NCBI GenBank assembly: GCA_958295755.1 | Contig: OY282367.1 | Coordinates: forward strand, 124,001-188,000 | Reading direction: 5' to 3' | Source of the DNA: an uncultured Acidimicrobiales bacterium | GTDB taxonomy: Bacteria; Actinomycetota; Acidimicrobiia; Acidimicrobiales; Hopanoidiivorantaceae | Length of the DNA stretch: 64,000 nt | Part shown: piece after piece, positions 18,087 through 27,545 of the stretch | How positions within the stretch are numbered: the first letter of the stretch is position 1 | Layout: the number at the start of each line of letters is the position of its first letter | Notes under the pieces: generated by a model | The model's input: the letters and a program-made list of their open reading frames with translations, nothing else | The model's database searches: none | Told to the model about the DNA's origin: nothing | Position numbers and translations under genes: made by a program

Positions 18087-18653
18087 ATGAAAACCGACAT
18101 TCATCCCGACTATCGCCCTGTAGTCTTCCTAGACACTAGCTCTGGCGAAAAGTTCTTGACCCGTTCCACAATCCAGACCGAAGAGACCACCGAGTGGGAA
18201 GACGGCAACACCTACCCGTTAGCCAAGATTGAAATCTCTAGCGCGAGCCATCCATTCTTCACCGGACAGATGACGATTGTAGATACCGCCGGTCGCGTGG
18301 AGCGATTTGAGCGGCGTTACGGCAAGCGTCGGCGTGCAGGCTCCCCAGCTGCCAAGGTAGAGGAGGCCCCCAAAGTAGAGGAGCCCCCCAAGGTAGAGGC
18401 AGTCGAGGTAGAAGAAACCCCTAGGGTAGAGGCAGTCGAGACAGAAGAAGCAGTCGAGGTAGAAGAAACTCCCAAGCTAGAGGCAGTTGAGATAGAAGAG
18501 GTAGCCAAGGTAGAGGCAGTTGAGATAGAAGAGGTAGAAGAAGCCGCCACAGTAGAGGTAGCCGAGGTAGAAGAAACCCCCAAGGTAGCCGATGCCGCAG
18601 TTGCACTAGATGCCGAGGAGACCCCAGCCGAGGAGACCCCAGCCGGGGAGTGA
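18087..18653 (+). CDS. rpmE: Ribosomal protein bL31 type B with acidic repeat tail
   Basis: The first ~85 residues are a complete bL31 of the zinc-free type ([50 protein letters not shown]), lacking the CxxC pairs of type A. The remaining ~100 residues are a striking Val/Glu/Ala repeat tail ([20 protein letters not shown] and related), encoded by imperfect 18- and 24-base tandem units. bL31 normally ends near residue 85-90, so this tail is extra and highly acidic. It would project from the ribosome near the central protuberance. Function of the tail unknown. Confidence 0.92.
   Translation: MKTDIHPDYRPVVFLDTSSGEKFLTRSTIQTEETTEWEDGNTYPLAKIEISSASHPFFTGQMTIVDTAGRVERFERRYGKRRRAGSPAAKVEEAPKVEEPPKVEAVEVEETPRVEAVETEEAVEVEETPKLEAVEIEEVAKVEAVEIEEVEEAATVEVAEVEETPKVADAAVALDAEETPAEETPAGE
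18352..18650 (+). repeat. Tandem repeats coding for the acidic tail of bL31
   Basis: Imperfect units such as GTAGAGGCAGTCGAG and GTAGAAGAAACCCC repeat across about 300 bases, ending with two near-identical copies of a GAGGAGACCCCAGCC unit that runs up to the stop codon. Units are multiples of three. Confidence 0.85.
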
Positions 18654-18663
18654 ACGATGTCTC

Positions 18664-19800
18664 ATGCGAGACGACCAGAATGATCAAAACGCAGGCACTT
18701 CCAACGCAGGCAATCCAACCTTACATGCCAACGAAGAACTAGAACAAGAATTTAACGAACTAGAAACTCTACTGTCTTCCCCGTCAGACTTCACCGGCAA
18801 AGATGGCACTGCCGCTTACGCCAAAGCTGCCAAACGTTATAACGAGCTCCGTCAAATCGTTATTCGCCTCCGTGAGCAAAAGCAGTTATCTGAAGATATT
18901 GCCGTCGCTCAAGAAATGCTGACTGAAGCAACAAGTGACGAATCTAAACTCCTCCAAACCGAGATAGACGAAGCGCAGTCTCGCGTCAATGCCCTCAATG
19001 ATGAACTCTTAGATCTCCTGATCCACAAAGATCCCAACGATTCCAAGAATGTCATTATTGAGATAAGAGGTGCCGAAGGCGGAGAAGAAGCCAATCTTTT
19101 CGCCCGCGACCTCTTCGACATGTATCAGTCCTACGCTGCTCGCAGAGGCTGGAAGGTTGAGCTGTTAGGTGCACAGCTTTCACCGATGAGCGGCTACACA
19201 GATGTGGCGTTTATGCTCTCAGGCGAGGGCGTCTGGGCCACTATGAAATACGAAGGGGGCCCGCATCGTGTTCAACGTGTTCCTGTTACTGAGTCGCAAG
19301 GCCGTGTGCATACTTCTTCTGCTACTGTCTCTGTGCTTCCCGAAGCCGATGAGGTCGAGATTGAGATAGACGAAAACGACATTGAGACGAATGTCTACCG
19401 CTCTTCTGGGCCGGGCGGCCAGTCGGTCAACACCACCGATTCAGCTGTGCGTATCACCCATAAGCCCACCGGTTTAGTCGTGACCATGCAAGATGAAAAA
19501 AGCCAGCTTCAAAACAAAAGCAAAGCCCTGCGTGTGCTGCGTGCCCGCCTAGCTGAAATGGAGCAACGCCGTCAAGCCGAAGAACTCTCTAGTCGCAGAA
19601 AAGATCAAATTGGAGGCGGTGGACGAGGCGAAAAAATCCGCACCTACAACTTCAAAGAGAACCGAGTCACCGACCACCGAATCGGTCTGACCATCTACAA
19701 ACTAGAACGCATCCTGAGCGGCGAGTTAGAAGAAATCAGCGAAGCTTTAGCAACTTGGGAAAGAAAAAAAGCACTCCAAGAAGCTGGCCAATCTGATTAG
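18664..19800 (+). CDS. prfA: Peptide chain release factor 1
   Basis: Recognises UAA/UAG and triggers peptide release. The GGQ motif is at residues 251-253 (SSGPGGQSVN) and the RF1-specific codon-recognition motif PVT is at 207-209 (PVTESQG), so this is RF1 and not RF2. Length from ATG 18664 is 378 residues, with about 20 extra N-terminal residues rich in Asn/Asp. Longer upstream starts in the same frame run through the rpmE repeats and are rejected. It starts 10 bases after the rpmE stop and precedes its own methyltransferase gene. Confidence 0.95.
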   Translation: MRDDQNDQNAGTSNAGNPTLHANEELEQEFNELETLLSSPSDFTGKDGTAAYAKAAKRYNELRQIVIRLREQKQLSEDIAVAQEMLTEATSDESKLLQTEIDEAQSRVNALNDELLDLLIHKDPNDSKNVIIEIRGAEGGEEANLFARDLFDMYQSYAARRGWKVELLGAQLSPMSGYTDVAFMLSGEGVWATMKYEGGPHRVQRVPVTESQGRVHTSSATVSVLPEADEVEIEIDENDIETNVYRSSGPGGQSVNTTDSAVRITHKPTGLVVTMQDEKSQLQNKSKALRVLRARLAEMEQRRQAEELSSRRKDQIGGGGRGEKIRTYNFKENRVTDHRIGLTIYKLERILSGELEEISEALATWERKKALQEAGQSD

Positions 19801-19830
19801 CCACTGAGCTTGACTGAGAAGAGATGAACT

Positions 19831-20781
19831 ATGCCAACTTGGTCTCAGATGCATGCCAGGGGTGTTGCTTGTCTAGGCGAAGTTGCTAATCTCCACTTCC
19901 AGCCAGAGACAGCATCTCGCCAGATCATCGCCGAAGTCTCAGGCTATGAAACAAGCGAGCTACTTAGCAGATGGGATGAGCCTGCCCCTCACAATGCGGT
20001 CGCCCGCTATGAGCAAATGCTGCAAAAACTACGAGCAGGCGAACCCCTGCAATATGTGCTGGGAAACTGGGGCTTTCGTTGTTTGGACTTGTTTTTGGAC
20101 AAGCGAGTTCTAATCCCCCGTCCAGAAACTGAAGTCGTAGTAGAGGTGGCACTAAAAGAGTTGAAAACTCGCTCAGTAACACTTGGCAATCCACTCGGCA
20201 ATACACTTGGCAATCCATCAGAAGTCCAGCCAGCCGCATCGTTGGTTCAGTCGGTTCAAAGCAATGCTCCCCCTCACCTTCAGGCAGCCGACCTTGGTTG
20301 CGGTTCAGGCGCAATCGGACTTTCCTTGGCAGCTGAGTGCCCAAATGTTGAAGTCATATGCACCGACATCTCAGCCGATGCTCTAGCTGTAACCCGTGCC
20401 AACCTCGCAGGTTTAGGAACGGCAGGTATGCGAGTGCGCTTGGCTCAAGGCAGTTGGTATGAGGCTCTAGCTGAAGACACCCTAGATCTAATCGTCTCCA
20501 ATCCGCCCTATATCGCTACCCACGAGCAGCTCCCCGAAATAGTTGTCGGCCATGAACCAGCCAAAGCTCTTTACGCCGGTCCCAAAGGCACCGAAGCCAT
20601 CTTCGCGATCCTAGGTGACGCACCCAAATGGCTAGCCCCCGGCGGTTCAGTAGTCTGCGAAATAGCCCCTCACCAAGCCCAAATCGCAACGCAGATCGCC
20701 CAAGATAGTGGTCTCACCAACATAAAAATCTTCCCCGACCTAACCGACAAACCACGAGTATTGCGAGCATGTCGAAGCTGA
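19831..20781 (+). CDS. prmC: Release factor glutamine methyltransferase
   Basis: Methylates the GGQ glutamine of RF1/RF2 with SAM. SAM-binding motif ADLGCGSGAIG (from about residue 153) and the catalytic NPPY at 224-227 (SNPPYIA), in 316 residues. The helical N-terminal domain includes LQYVLGNWGF and LIPRPETE. A short in-frame tandem repeat (LGNPLGNTLGNP, about residues 117-130) extends the linker before the SAM domain. The 3' end overlaps tsaC by 13 bases. Conserved neighbour of prfA. Confidence 0.95.
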   Translation: MPTWSQMHARGVACLGEVANLHFQPETASRQIIAEVSGYETSELLSRWDEPAPHNAVARYEQMLQKLRAGEPLQYVLGNWGFRCLDLFLDKRVLIPRPETEVVVEVALKELKTRSVTLGNPLGNTLGNPSEVQPAASLVQSVQSNAPPHLQAADLGCGSGAIGLSLAAECPNVEVICTDISADALAVTRANLAGLGTAGMRVRLAQGSWYEALAEDTLDLIVSNPPYIATHEQLPEIVVGHEPAKALYAGPKGTEAIFAILGDAPKWLAPGGSVVCEIAPHQAQIATQIAQDSGLTNIKIFPDLTDKPRVLRACRS

Positions 20782-21476
20782 AAATTCTACGCATAGACGA
20801 CAACTACGAAAAGGCACTACAGGAAGCTGTCACTGCCTTGCGATCTGGTGGAGTAGTGGCTATTCCCACCGACACGGTCTACGGGCTAGCCGCCGATGCT
20901 ACTCAGCCCGAAGCTGTCGGAAAGCTGGCAGAGATGAAAGGCCGCTCCAAAGCTCAGCCGATAGCAGTGCTGGTGGCAGGTACTGCACAAGCTAAGTCGC
21001 TGGTCGGCGAGCTGTCCGAGAGTGAGTTGTTCGCAACGGCCCTAATGGACGCCTTCTGGCCAGGGCCACTAACTATTGTGCTTCCTGTAGTTGGTGGTTT
21101 GGTGGCTGAAGGGGTGGCAAATATTTTGCTGGATGAAGATAGGACTGAAGGCGGCAAAACAGATGACTTAGCGACTATCGGTATCCGTTGCCCCGATCAC
21201 GATTGGGTTCGCAAGCTAGCAAGCCAAGTCGGGCCGATAGCTGCCACAAGTGCCAACCTGCACGGCACCCCCCCTTGCATCACAGCAGAAGAAGTCGCAC
21301 AAACCTTCGGTAAAGCTCAGAAAACTGCCGTAGTACCTGCTCTGATAATAGACGGCGGCCCCGCCAACACCGCCGCCTCAACCGTCATAGAATGCCAAGC
21401 CGGGCACCCAAAAATCCTACGCCAAGGCCCAATCACCCAAGAACAAATCACAGCCGCCTTACTGCAGCACCTCTAA
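20769..21476 (+). CDS. tsaC: L-threonylcarbamoyladenylate synthase (Sua5/YciO/YrdC family)
   Basis: Makes threonylcarbamoyl-AMP from threonine, bicarbonate and ATP for tRNA t6A37. The 235 residues show GGVVAIPTDTVYGLAADA, the KGR-K-P binding motif (MKGRSKAQPIAVLV) and ATSANLHGTPP. It lacks the C-terminal SUA5 domain of the longer form, so TsaC-type. It overlaps prmC at its start and converges with the next gene, overlapping it by 18 bases. Its pathway partner TsaD is at the start of the window. Confidence 0.92.
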   Translation: MSKLKILRIDDNYEKALQEAVTALRSGGVVAIPTDTVYGLAADATQPEAVGKLAEMKGRSKAQPIAVLVAGTAQAKSLVGELSESELFATALMDAFWPGPLTIVLPVVGGLVAEGVANILLDEDRTEGGKTDDLATIGIRCPDHDWVRKLASQVGPIAATSANLHGTPPCITAEEVAQTFGKAQKTAVVPALIIDGGPANTAASTVIECQAGHPKILRQGPITQEQITAALLQHL

Positions 21477-22307
21477 GGTTGCTTCGCGGATAGCTTCTGC
21501 CATAGCCCGAGGGCCTTGGGAGGAGAGTTTTTGACTGAAGACTTCGGGTGCCCATAGGGGGTTGGCTCCGATGTCGGCTAAGTCAGACAGCAAGGGTGGA
21601 AAGTCCACGGCACCTTCTCCGGGGAGTAAGCGGGCTGTCATGCATTCGGTCATCGGATCATCGCCTTGAGCTTCGTGAGAGGCATCACAAAGTTGGACAG
21701 CTCGTATCATCTCGCCGGGGATTTGCCTTAGCTGCTCATGGTCGGGGCCACCGGGTTGTCGTTGCCAATGCCAAGTGTCTATGAGAATGCCACCGTTTTC
21801 TTGGTCGGCTGTCTCCACGATTTGCCAAGCAGTTTCAATGCTAGGTATTGCCCCCCAAGGCAGAAATTCAATCGGCACAGCCACGCCAAAGTCCGCAGCG
21901 GCACGGCAAACCTCCCTGTAGCGAGCCGCCCCCGCCTTCACCGATTCCATCTCATCGCCTAGGCACACAGCCAGCACATTTTTAGCCTCAAACGAAGCTG
22001 CCAACTCAAAAGCCCCCACCGCGCCTTCCAAAGCCTTGGCGTCATCGGGGGCTACCCAAGGCATGATCGCTTCAACCATTCCCACCGAAAGCCCAGCCTC
22101 ATCAACCGCATCTCTCGCCTTCTGCTCTGCCAGTCCATCTCCCAGAGCTAGCATCCAGTGAAGTTGCCAGAGCGATATTCCTGCAAACTCCGCCCCGGCT
22201 GCCGCCTCTAGTTGCCCTAAAAAATCTTCAGCACTGCACTGCATCGGATCGCTCTGCAGCGTGGCTGTGCACAAAATGATTCGTTCGTCTTGAAACATGG
22301 CAACCAT
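21459..22307 (-). CDS. Sugar phosphate isomerase/epimerase-like TIM-barrel protein
   Basis: A 282-residue protein of the xylose isomerase-like/AP endonuclease family 2 fold. Metal-ligand-like positions are seen in PIEFLPWG (Glu), ILIDTWHWQRQPGG (Asp/His), QLCDASHEAQGD and RLLPGEGAVDFP. Substrate unknown; related proteins are isomerases, epimerases or dehydratases in sugar and inositol catabolism. The start at 22307 is not certain: the second Met (22298) would be preceded at 7 bases by TAAGAT on this strand, a -10-like hexamer, suggesting a leaderless transcript. Convergent overlap with tsaC; divergent from rpiB. Confidence 0.72.
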   Translation of the reverse strand: MVAMFQDERIILCTATLQSDPMQCSAEDFLGQLEAAAGAEFAGISLWQLHWMLALGDGLAEQKARDAVDEAGLSVGMVEAIMPWVAPDDAKALEGAVGAFELAASFEAKNVLAVCLGDEMESVKAGAARYREVCRAAADFGVAVPIEFLPWGAIPSIETAWQIVETADQENGGILIDTWHWQRQPGGPDHEQLRQIPGEMIRAVQLCDASHEAQGDDPMTECMTARLLPGEGAVDFPPLLSDLADIGANPLWAPEVFSQKLSSQGPRAMAEAIREATLEVLQ

Positions 22308-22335
22308 CTTAGTTGCTGTCTATAGGCTGAATTAG

Positions 22336-22770
22336 ATGGCAAGAGTGGCGATAGGCAGTGATCATGCAGGTTTCGCTCTGAAAGAGGAACTCGCCCAGCA
22401 ACTAGAGGCCTACGGCTACGAAGTAAACGACATCGGCACGCATAGCGAAGACAGAGTCGACTACCCCGACTTCGGCGTAGCAGTCGCTACTGAGATAGCC
22501 GACGGCCGAGCCGATTTCGGCGTCTGTGTTTGCGGTAGCGGTCTCGGCATCGCCATGGCTGCCAATAAGATTGCAGGAGTGCGGGCCGCCCCCATCCACG
22601 ACGCCACCACAGCCCGCTTAGCGCGCGAACACAACGACGCCAATGTCGCCTGTTTTGGTGCTCGCCTCATCTCAGACGAAACTGCCAGTGAAGCTCTGCG
22701 GATCTTCCTTGACACCGATTTCCAAGGTGGTCGCCACATGCCCCGCGTCCAGAAGCTGAATGCCCTCTGA
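22336..22770 (+). CDS. rpiB: Ribose 5-phosphate isomerase B (RpiB/LacAB family)
   Basis: Interconverts ribose 5-phosphate and ribulose 5-phosphate. The 144 residues match the family from end to end: IGSDHAGFALKEEL, the catalytic Cys region FGVCVCGSGLGIAMAANK (C66), and AREHNDANVACFGARLI. It starts 28 bases from the divergent TIM-barrel gene and is followed by glyA, a frequent neighbour in actinobacteria and Firmicutes. Confidence 0.93.
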   Translation: MARVAIGSDHAGFALKEELAQQLEAYGYEVNDIGTHSEDRVDYPDFGVAVATEIADGRADFGVCVCGSGLGIAMAANKIAGVRAAPIHDATTARLAREHNDANVACFGARLISDETASEALRIFLDTDFQGGRHMPRVQKLNAL

Positions 22771-22880
22771 TGATTGTATGAAACTATCTCTCGCTCTCTC
22801 CCACCTCGCTTTCTCCCAACTGCCGCCGTATTTTCCTAGTCCAGTCAACCAAGTCCCGCCAACCTAAAGGAGATATCCAA

Positions 22881-24122
22881 ATGCCCTGGCCACAAGTTAA
22901 TGACGATGAGCTGTTCGATATCATCAGCCGCGAGACGCAGAGGCAAAACACTGGCTTACAGCTCATAGCTTCAGAGAACTTCGCCTCTCCAGCAGTGCTA
23001 GAAGCCGCCGGCTCACCCCTCACCAACAAGTACAGCGAAGGCTACCCCGGCAGACGCTACTACGGCGGCAACCTCCTCATTGACGAAGCCGAAACCCTAG
23101 CTCGCGAACGTGTCAAAGCCCTCTTCGGAGCTGACCACGCCAATGTCCAGCCCCACTCAGGTGCCAATGCCAACATGGCCGTCTATCTAGCACTGCTCAC
23201 ACCGGGCGACAAAGTAATGGGTCTCAGTTTGGATCACGGCGGACACCTCACCCACGGCTCGCCTGTCAATTTCAGCGGACAGCTCTACGAATTCGTCTCC
23301 TACGCCGTTACCGACAGCGATGAACGTCTCGACTATGCCCAAATCGCCGACACCGCCCGCCGTGAGCGGCCCAAGCTCATCATCGCCGGTGCCACCGCCT
23401 ACCCTCGCATTATAGATCCTGCCCCCCTGCGCGCCATCGCCGATGAAGTGGGTGCCTACTTCCTATTCGACGCAGCTCACATCGCCGGTCTCATAGTGGG
23501 TGGTGTCCATCCCAACCCCATGCCCTACGCCGATGTTGTGACTTTCACCACCCACAAAACCATGCGAGGCCCTCGCGGCGGTTGCATTCTCTGCACCGAA
23601 CCGCTCGCCAAAGATATAGACAGAGCCGTCTTCCCCGGCATGCAAGGCGGCCCGTTGGAGCACATCATCGCTGCCAAAGCCGTGTCGTTTCTTGAGGCGA
23701 GTACCGAGGATTTCAAAACCTATGCCAGCCAGATAGTCAGCAACTCTGCTGCCCTAGCCGAGGGACTGGCAAACGAAGGCTTCCGTCTCGTTTCAGGCGG
23801 CACCGACAATCATCTCATGCTCTTGGATTTGCGCCCCTTCAACGAAGAACTCACAGGCAAGATAGCCCAAGAAAAGCTAGACGCCGTAGGCATCACTACC
23901 AACAAAAACACCATCCCCAACGATCCCCGCTCGCCCTTCGTGACTAGCGGTCTGCGGCTAGGCACTCCTGCTGTGACAACCCAAGGCATGAAAGAGCAAG
24001 AAATGGCGCAAATCGCACAACTCATAGCCAGTACCTTGCGAGAGGACAACAGCGAAGACAACTTGAAGGCACAAGTAGCCGATCTCTGTAGCCGATTTGT
24101 GCCATATGCTGATTTGGCTTAA
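22881..24122 (+). CDS. glyA: Serine hydroxymethyltransferase
   Basis: Makes glycine and 5,10-methylene-THF from serine; PLP enzyme. The PLP lysine is K226 in [29 protein letters not shown] and [14 protein letters not shown] are intact. Length 413 residues is standard. AAGGAGAT precedes the ATG by a good distance. Downstream the 78-base gap to the atp cluster contains TATATA (near 24161), a possible part of the atp promoter. Confidence 0.96.
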   Translation: MPWPQVNDDELFDIISRETQRQNTGLQLIASENFASPAVLEAAGSPLTNKYSEGYPGRRYYGGNLLIDEAETLARERVKALFGADHANVQPHSGANANMAVYLALLTPGDKVMGLSLDHGGHLTHGSPVNFSGQLYEFVSYAVTDSDERLDYAQIADTARRERPKLIIAGATAYPRIIDPAPLRAIADEVGAYFLFDAAHIAGLIVGGVHPNPMPYADVVTFTTHKTMRGPRGGCILCTEPLAKDIDRAVFPGMQGGPLEHIIAAKAVSFLEASTEDFKTYASQIVSNSAALAEGLANEGFRLVSGGTDNHLMLLDLRPFNEELTGKIAQEKLDAVGITTNKNTIPNDPRSPFVTSGLRLGTPAVTTQGMKEQEMAQIAQLIASTLREDNSEDNLKAQVADLCSRFVPYADLA

Positions 24123-24200
24123 CTAGTTTTGCCCTGCTAGCTGTGTTATCTTGCTGTGCTATATAGTTCAAAATTCCCGACTTGCTTATACACTCAACTA

Positions 24201-24431
24201 ATGGCAAAAACAGGTGCCAATATCTCACAGGGCATAAGACACAGCACAGGCTCTTACGAGCTAGTCTTCAGTGCAGCTGTCTTGGCTCTCATCGGACTAG
24301 GGTTAGACACCTTATTGGGTCTGCGCCCTGTGCTCACAGTTACCTTCGCCATTCTCGGAGTAGTGGGGGCAATAGCTAGCATTTATTTCCGCTATCGTGA
24401 AGCAATGAAGAATCAATCTCGCCCCAGATAA
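24201..24431 (+). CDS. AtpZ-like small membrane protein of the ATP synthase operon
   Basis: A 76-residue protein with two predicted membrane helices (ELVFSAAVLALIGLGLDTLLG and VLTVTFAILGVVGAIASIYF). Placement at the head of the atp operon and the G-x-G-x-D-x-x-LG pattern match AtpZ/ATPase_gene1 proteins, which are thought to assist Fo assembly or ion supply. ATG 24201 gives the right length; an upstream start at 24156 would add a non-conserved segment. The stop codon lies in a tandem repeat built on GATAATGCCCTAGATA. Confidence 0.65.
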   Translation: MAKTGANISQGIRHSTGSYELVFSAAVLALIGLGLDTLLGLRPVLTVTFAILGVVGAIASIYFRYREAMKNQSRPR

Positions 24432-24518
24432 TGCCCTAGATAAGATAATGCCCTAGATAATACCCCAGCCAATACCTCCGATAAAGTTTCAAATAATTCT
24501 CTCTATACTTTTTCAAGG

Positions 24519-25040
24519 ATGAAAGACGAAGACACCCCATCAACTTTGGCGGGCATTCCCGGCCCGTCGCCCGCATATCAAGTGGCTTTGGACATGCTCA
24601 AGCGGGGCACCATCATCGCTCCACTGCTAGTGGCTCTGGGCGCAGCCATCTGGGGTGCCGACGGCGCAGCTGCTGTAGCCTATGCCCTCGGTTTGGTTCT
24701 CATCAACTTCTGGCTCTCGGCCGCTATCATTGCCGCCACCACTCGTATCTCTCTAGCCTTGCTCATGGTAGGAGTCCTCTTCGGTTTCCTCATCCGCCTA
24801 GGTCTCATCTTCTTGGCAGTCTGGTTGGTGCGTGACGCCTCATGGTTAGATATGTTTGCTCTGGGTATCGCTATAATCATTACCCACCTCGGCCTGCTCG
24901 CCTGGGAACTACGCTATGTCTCGGCCTCGCTAGCCTTCCCTGGCCTCAAACCTGGCCGAGCTACTGCCTCTATTAATACGAGCTCTACGAGTCTTACCAC
25001 TCCTGCTAGTGTCGCAGTCTCTACTGCTACTAAAGAATAA
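24519..25040 (+). CDS. atpI: AtpI-like ATP synthase assembly protein
   Basis: A 173-residue membrane protein with four predicted helices between residues ~28 and 135 (IIAPLLVALGAAIWG; AVAYALGLVLINFWL; LALLMVGVLFGFLIRLGLIF; MFALGIAIIITHLGLLAW). Position directly before atpB is that of the AtpI/UncI protein, a c-ring assembly factor in other bacteria. Sequence conservation of the family is low, so the call rests on topology and context. The C-terminal tail is Ser/Thr-rich. Confidence 0.7.
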   Translation: MKDEDTPSTLAGIPGPSPAYQVALDMLKRGTIIAPLLVALGAAIWGADGAAAVAYALGLVLINFWLSAAIIAATTRISLALLMVGVLFGFLIRLGLIFLAVWLVRDASWLDMFALGIAIIITHLGLLAWELRYVSASLAFPGLKPGRATASINTSSTSLTTPASVAVSTATKE

Positions 25041-25054
25041 CCAGTGCCAAAACC

Positions 25055-25822
25055 ATGATCCTTTCACAGATACACTTCCCCACAATTAAAAACATCGTGG
25101 TGTGGCCCAACATCTTTGGCGACGGTTGGTACGGTTTCAACAAGATCGCACTCATCGCTTTCATCGCAGCGGTCGTGCCCGCTCTGATATTTTTCATCGC
25201 AGGGAGGCAATCTCGCCTAGTGCCCAGAGGTGTCCAAGGTTTTACCGAAGGCATCGTTAGTTTCGTTGAAAATCAAGTTGCTAAGCCAGGTATCGGCACG
25301 GGCTACGAACCGTATCTGCCTGTGCTTATTAGCTTCTTCTGCTTCATTGCAGTAGGCAACCTGTTTGAAGTCATCCCGTTTTTCCAGATGCCGCTCAACG
25401 CTCGCATGGGTGCCCCGCTTGTGCTCGCCATCATTGCGTATCTGTTCTTCATCATGGTGGGTATGAAGCACAATGGTCCGGCCAACTATTTCAAGATGGT
25501 GGCTTTCCCACAAGGTGTGCCTAAAGCCATGTACATCCTCGTGACGCCGATTGAGCTTATCTCCACCTTCTTAGTACGCCCCTTCAGCCACGCCATCCGA
25601 CTTTTCGCGAACATGCTGGCAGGCCACATCTTGCTAGTTAGTTTCGGCGTCCTCTGCATAGCGGTTTGGACTTTGCAGCTGGTAGCTGTGCTTGAGGTTC
25701 TAACCTTCCCCGGGCTTATCGTCTTTACTGCCTTTGAGATAGGCGTGAGCCTTATTCAGGCGTTCGTCTTTTCTATCCTCGCTGCCGTATACATCGGTGG
25801 TGCACTCCATCCCGCCCACTAG
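25055..25822 (+). CDS. atpB: F-type ATP synthase subunit a
   Basis: Forms the proton half-channels of Fo beside the c-ring. The essential arginine is R182 in RLFANMLAGHILL, within SHAIRLFANMLAGH. The C-terminal helix FEIGVSLIQAFVFSILAAVYIG is characteristic. Length 255 residues is normal and the protein has five to six membrane helices. The stop codon lies in the first of two copies of CCCGCCCACTAGA. Confidence 0.95.
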   Translation: MILSQIHFPTIKNIVVWPNIFGDGWYGFNKIALIAFIAAVVPALIFFIAGRQSRLVPRGVQGFTEGIVSFVENQVAKPGIGTGYEPYLPVLISFFCFIAVGNLFEVIPFFQMPLNARMGAPLVLAIIAYLFFIMVGMKHNGPANYFKMVAFPQGVPKAMYILVTPIELISTFLVRPFSHAIRLFANMLAGHILLVSFGVLCIAVWTLQLVAVLEVLTFPGLIVFTAFEIGVSLIQAFVFSILAAVYIGGALHPAH

Positions 25823-25880
25823 AAGTCCCGCCCACTAGACCCAGCCCCATTTCGCAAATAATCCATTTCGCAAATAATAA
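25808..25880. repeat. Direct repeats at the atpB-atpE junction
   Basis: TCCCGCCCACTAGA occurs twice, the first copy containing the atpB stop TAG. A second pair, ATTTCGCAAATAAT, is repeated at about 25850-25878, just ahead of the AAGGAG ribosome binding site of atpE. Confidence 0.8.
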
Positions 25881-26198
<318 letters not shown>

Positions 26199-26243
26199 TC
26201 CCGCAGTAGGTCTATCCATCCACTCGCACTAATCCAATCTCCG

Positions 26244-26951
26244 ATGTCTGACGCAGATCTCACATACTATATTCCCGGCGAGTTCGCACTCGGTGAGCTA
26301 GCACAGGATGCCCCTGCACAGGCAGAAGGCACGGCGGAAGGCACAACCACGGAAACCAGCACAGAAGTAGCCGAAGACCCGCCCAACCCTGTGCTTCCAA
26401 CCATGAATGAGATTTTCTGGTCAGCAGTTTTCTTCCTGCTTCTCTGGGCACTGATGAAATTCGTGCTACTTAAGCCCATCCGCAAACTCCAAGCTCAGCG
26501 AGCACAGAAGCTCCAAGACGACAGAGATGCCGCCCAGCTAGCCGAAGAAGCTCTCATCAAAGCTCAGTCTGATTACGATGTCGCCCTGCTAGCTGCCCGT
26601 GAAGAAGCCAACCTGTTGTTGGATGAAGCTCGCTCTCGTGCTAGCGACCGCCGTGCCGAGCTGGTAGGTGCAGCAGTGAATGATGTCAGTTCAGCCCGCG
26701 CTATTGCTACCCAAGAAATGACTGTCGCCCGCTCTCAAGCCGTAGGTAGTCTTCGTTCTGAAATCCGTGAGCTGGCAGTAGACGCCGCAGCCAATGTGCT
26801 AGGCACAGGACGACCTTTAGACACAGCCGTAGTAGATCGCACCATAGATGAACTGCTACAAGATGCCCTACAGCAGCCTCAAGAAGCAGTCGGCGGCAGC
26901 TCTGGAGCCAGTGATTCAGAGGCCAGTAACTCAGGAGGCAGTGACCGATGA
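26244..26951 (+). CDS. atpF: F-type ATP synthase subunit b, first copy
   Basis: Peripheral stalk subunit. Acidic Thr/Glu-rich N-terminal extension of about 50 residues, a membrane helix (IFWSAVFFLLLWALMKFVLL, about 54-74), then a long charged coiled coil (LKPIRKLQAQRAQKLQDDRD onward) and a Ser/Gly-rich tail. It overlaps the next gene by 4 bases. Together the two b-type genes imply a b/b' heterodimeric stalk. Confidence 0.88.
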   Translation: MSDADLTYYIPGEFALGELAQDAPAQAEGTAEGTTTETSTEVAEDPPNPVLPTMNEIFWSAVFFLLLWALMKFVLLKPIRKLQAQRAQKLQDDRDAAQLAEEALIKAQSDYDVALLAAREEANLLLDEARSRASDRRAELVGAAVNDVSSARAIATQEMTVARSQAVGSLRSEIRELAVDAAANVLGTGRPLDTAVVDRTIDELLQDALQQPQEAVGGSSGASDSEASNSGGSDR

Positions 26952-27502
26952 ATCTCATATTTGCTGCCACCGCCGAAGAAGAAAATGGCATCTTCTTCCC
27001 GAGCGACATCAACGAATTTTGGTGGGGCGCAGCTGCTTTTTTGTTGGTGATGGCCTTCTTGGTATGGAAAGTTCTGCCTGTAGCAAAGAGGATGATGCGT
27101 AACAACGCCGAAAAAGTAGAAGGCGAGTTGCGGTCGGCTGAAGAAGCTCGCACCGCCAGCGAAGCTCGCACCGACGACCTTCGTGCCCAACTAGGCGATA
27201 TTTCGCTGGTGCGTGAAGAACTTATGACAGAAGCCCGCACCTCAGCTACTCGCCTAGAAGCCGATCTAATAGCCCGAGCCGAAGCCGAAGCTGAAGAGTT
27301 GCGCCGCAGAGGAGAAGCCGAAATAGATCTCATCCGCCGTCAAGCCACAGCCGACCTCCAAACCGAGATGGGTGTCTGGGTTTCCGCTGCCGCCGAAGCT
27401 CTGATAACTGAAAGCCTCAGCACCGATGCCGCTACCCAAGAAGCCCTGGTAGATGCCTACATAACTAGCGACCTGGTAGCCTCCACCGCGCCAGCCCAAT
27501 AA
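26948..27502 (+). CDS. F-type ATP synthase subunit b', second b-type copy
   Basis: 184 residues: one membrane helix (FWWGAAAFLLVMAFLVWKVL, about 23-42) followed by an Ala/Glu/Arg-rich coiled coil (EGELRSAEEARTASEARTDD and on). It differs strongly from the preceding b subunit in sequence, as expected for a b/b' pair. In mycobacteria the second b is fused to delta; here delta is separate. The stop lies in a repeat: CCAGCCCAATAAT occurs twice across it. Confidence 0.85.
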   Translation: MNLIFAATAEEENGIFFPSDINEFWWGAAAFLLVMAFLVWKVLPVAKRMMRNNAEKVEGELRSAEEARTASEARTDDLRAQLGDISLVREELMTEARTSATRLEADLIARAEAEAEELRRRGEAEIDLIRRQATADLQTEMGVWVSAAAEALITESLSTDAATQEALVDAYITSDLVASTAPAQ

Positions 27503-27545
27503 TCGAGCCAGCCCAATAATATAGCCCAATCAGCACAGAAGCACA

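Noticed and set aside
18610..18663. Upstream start of prfA inside the rpmE tail
   Set aside because: The added sequence is a shifted reading of the rpmE repeats ([11 protein letters not shown]).
24123..24200. Terminator between glyA and the atp genes
   Set aside because: Only a 4-base CTAG inverted repeat is present, too weak to call.
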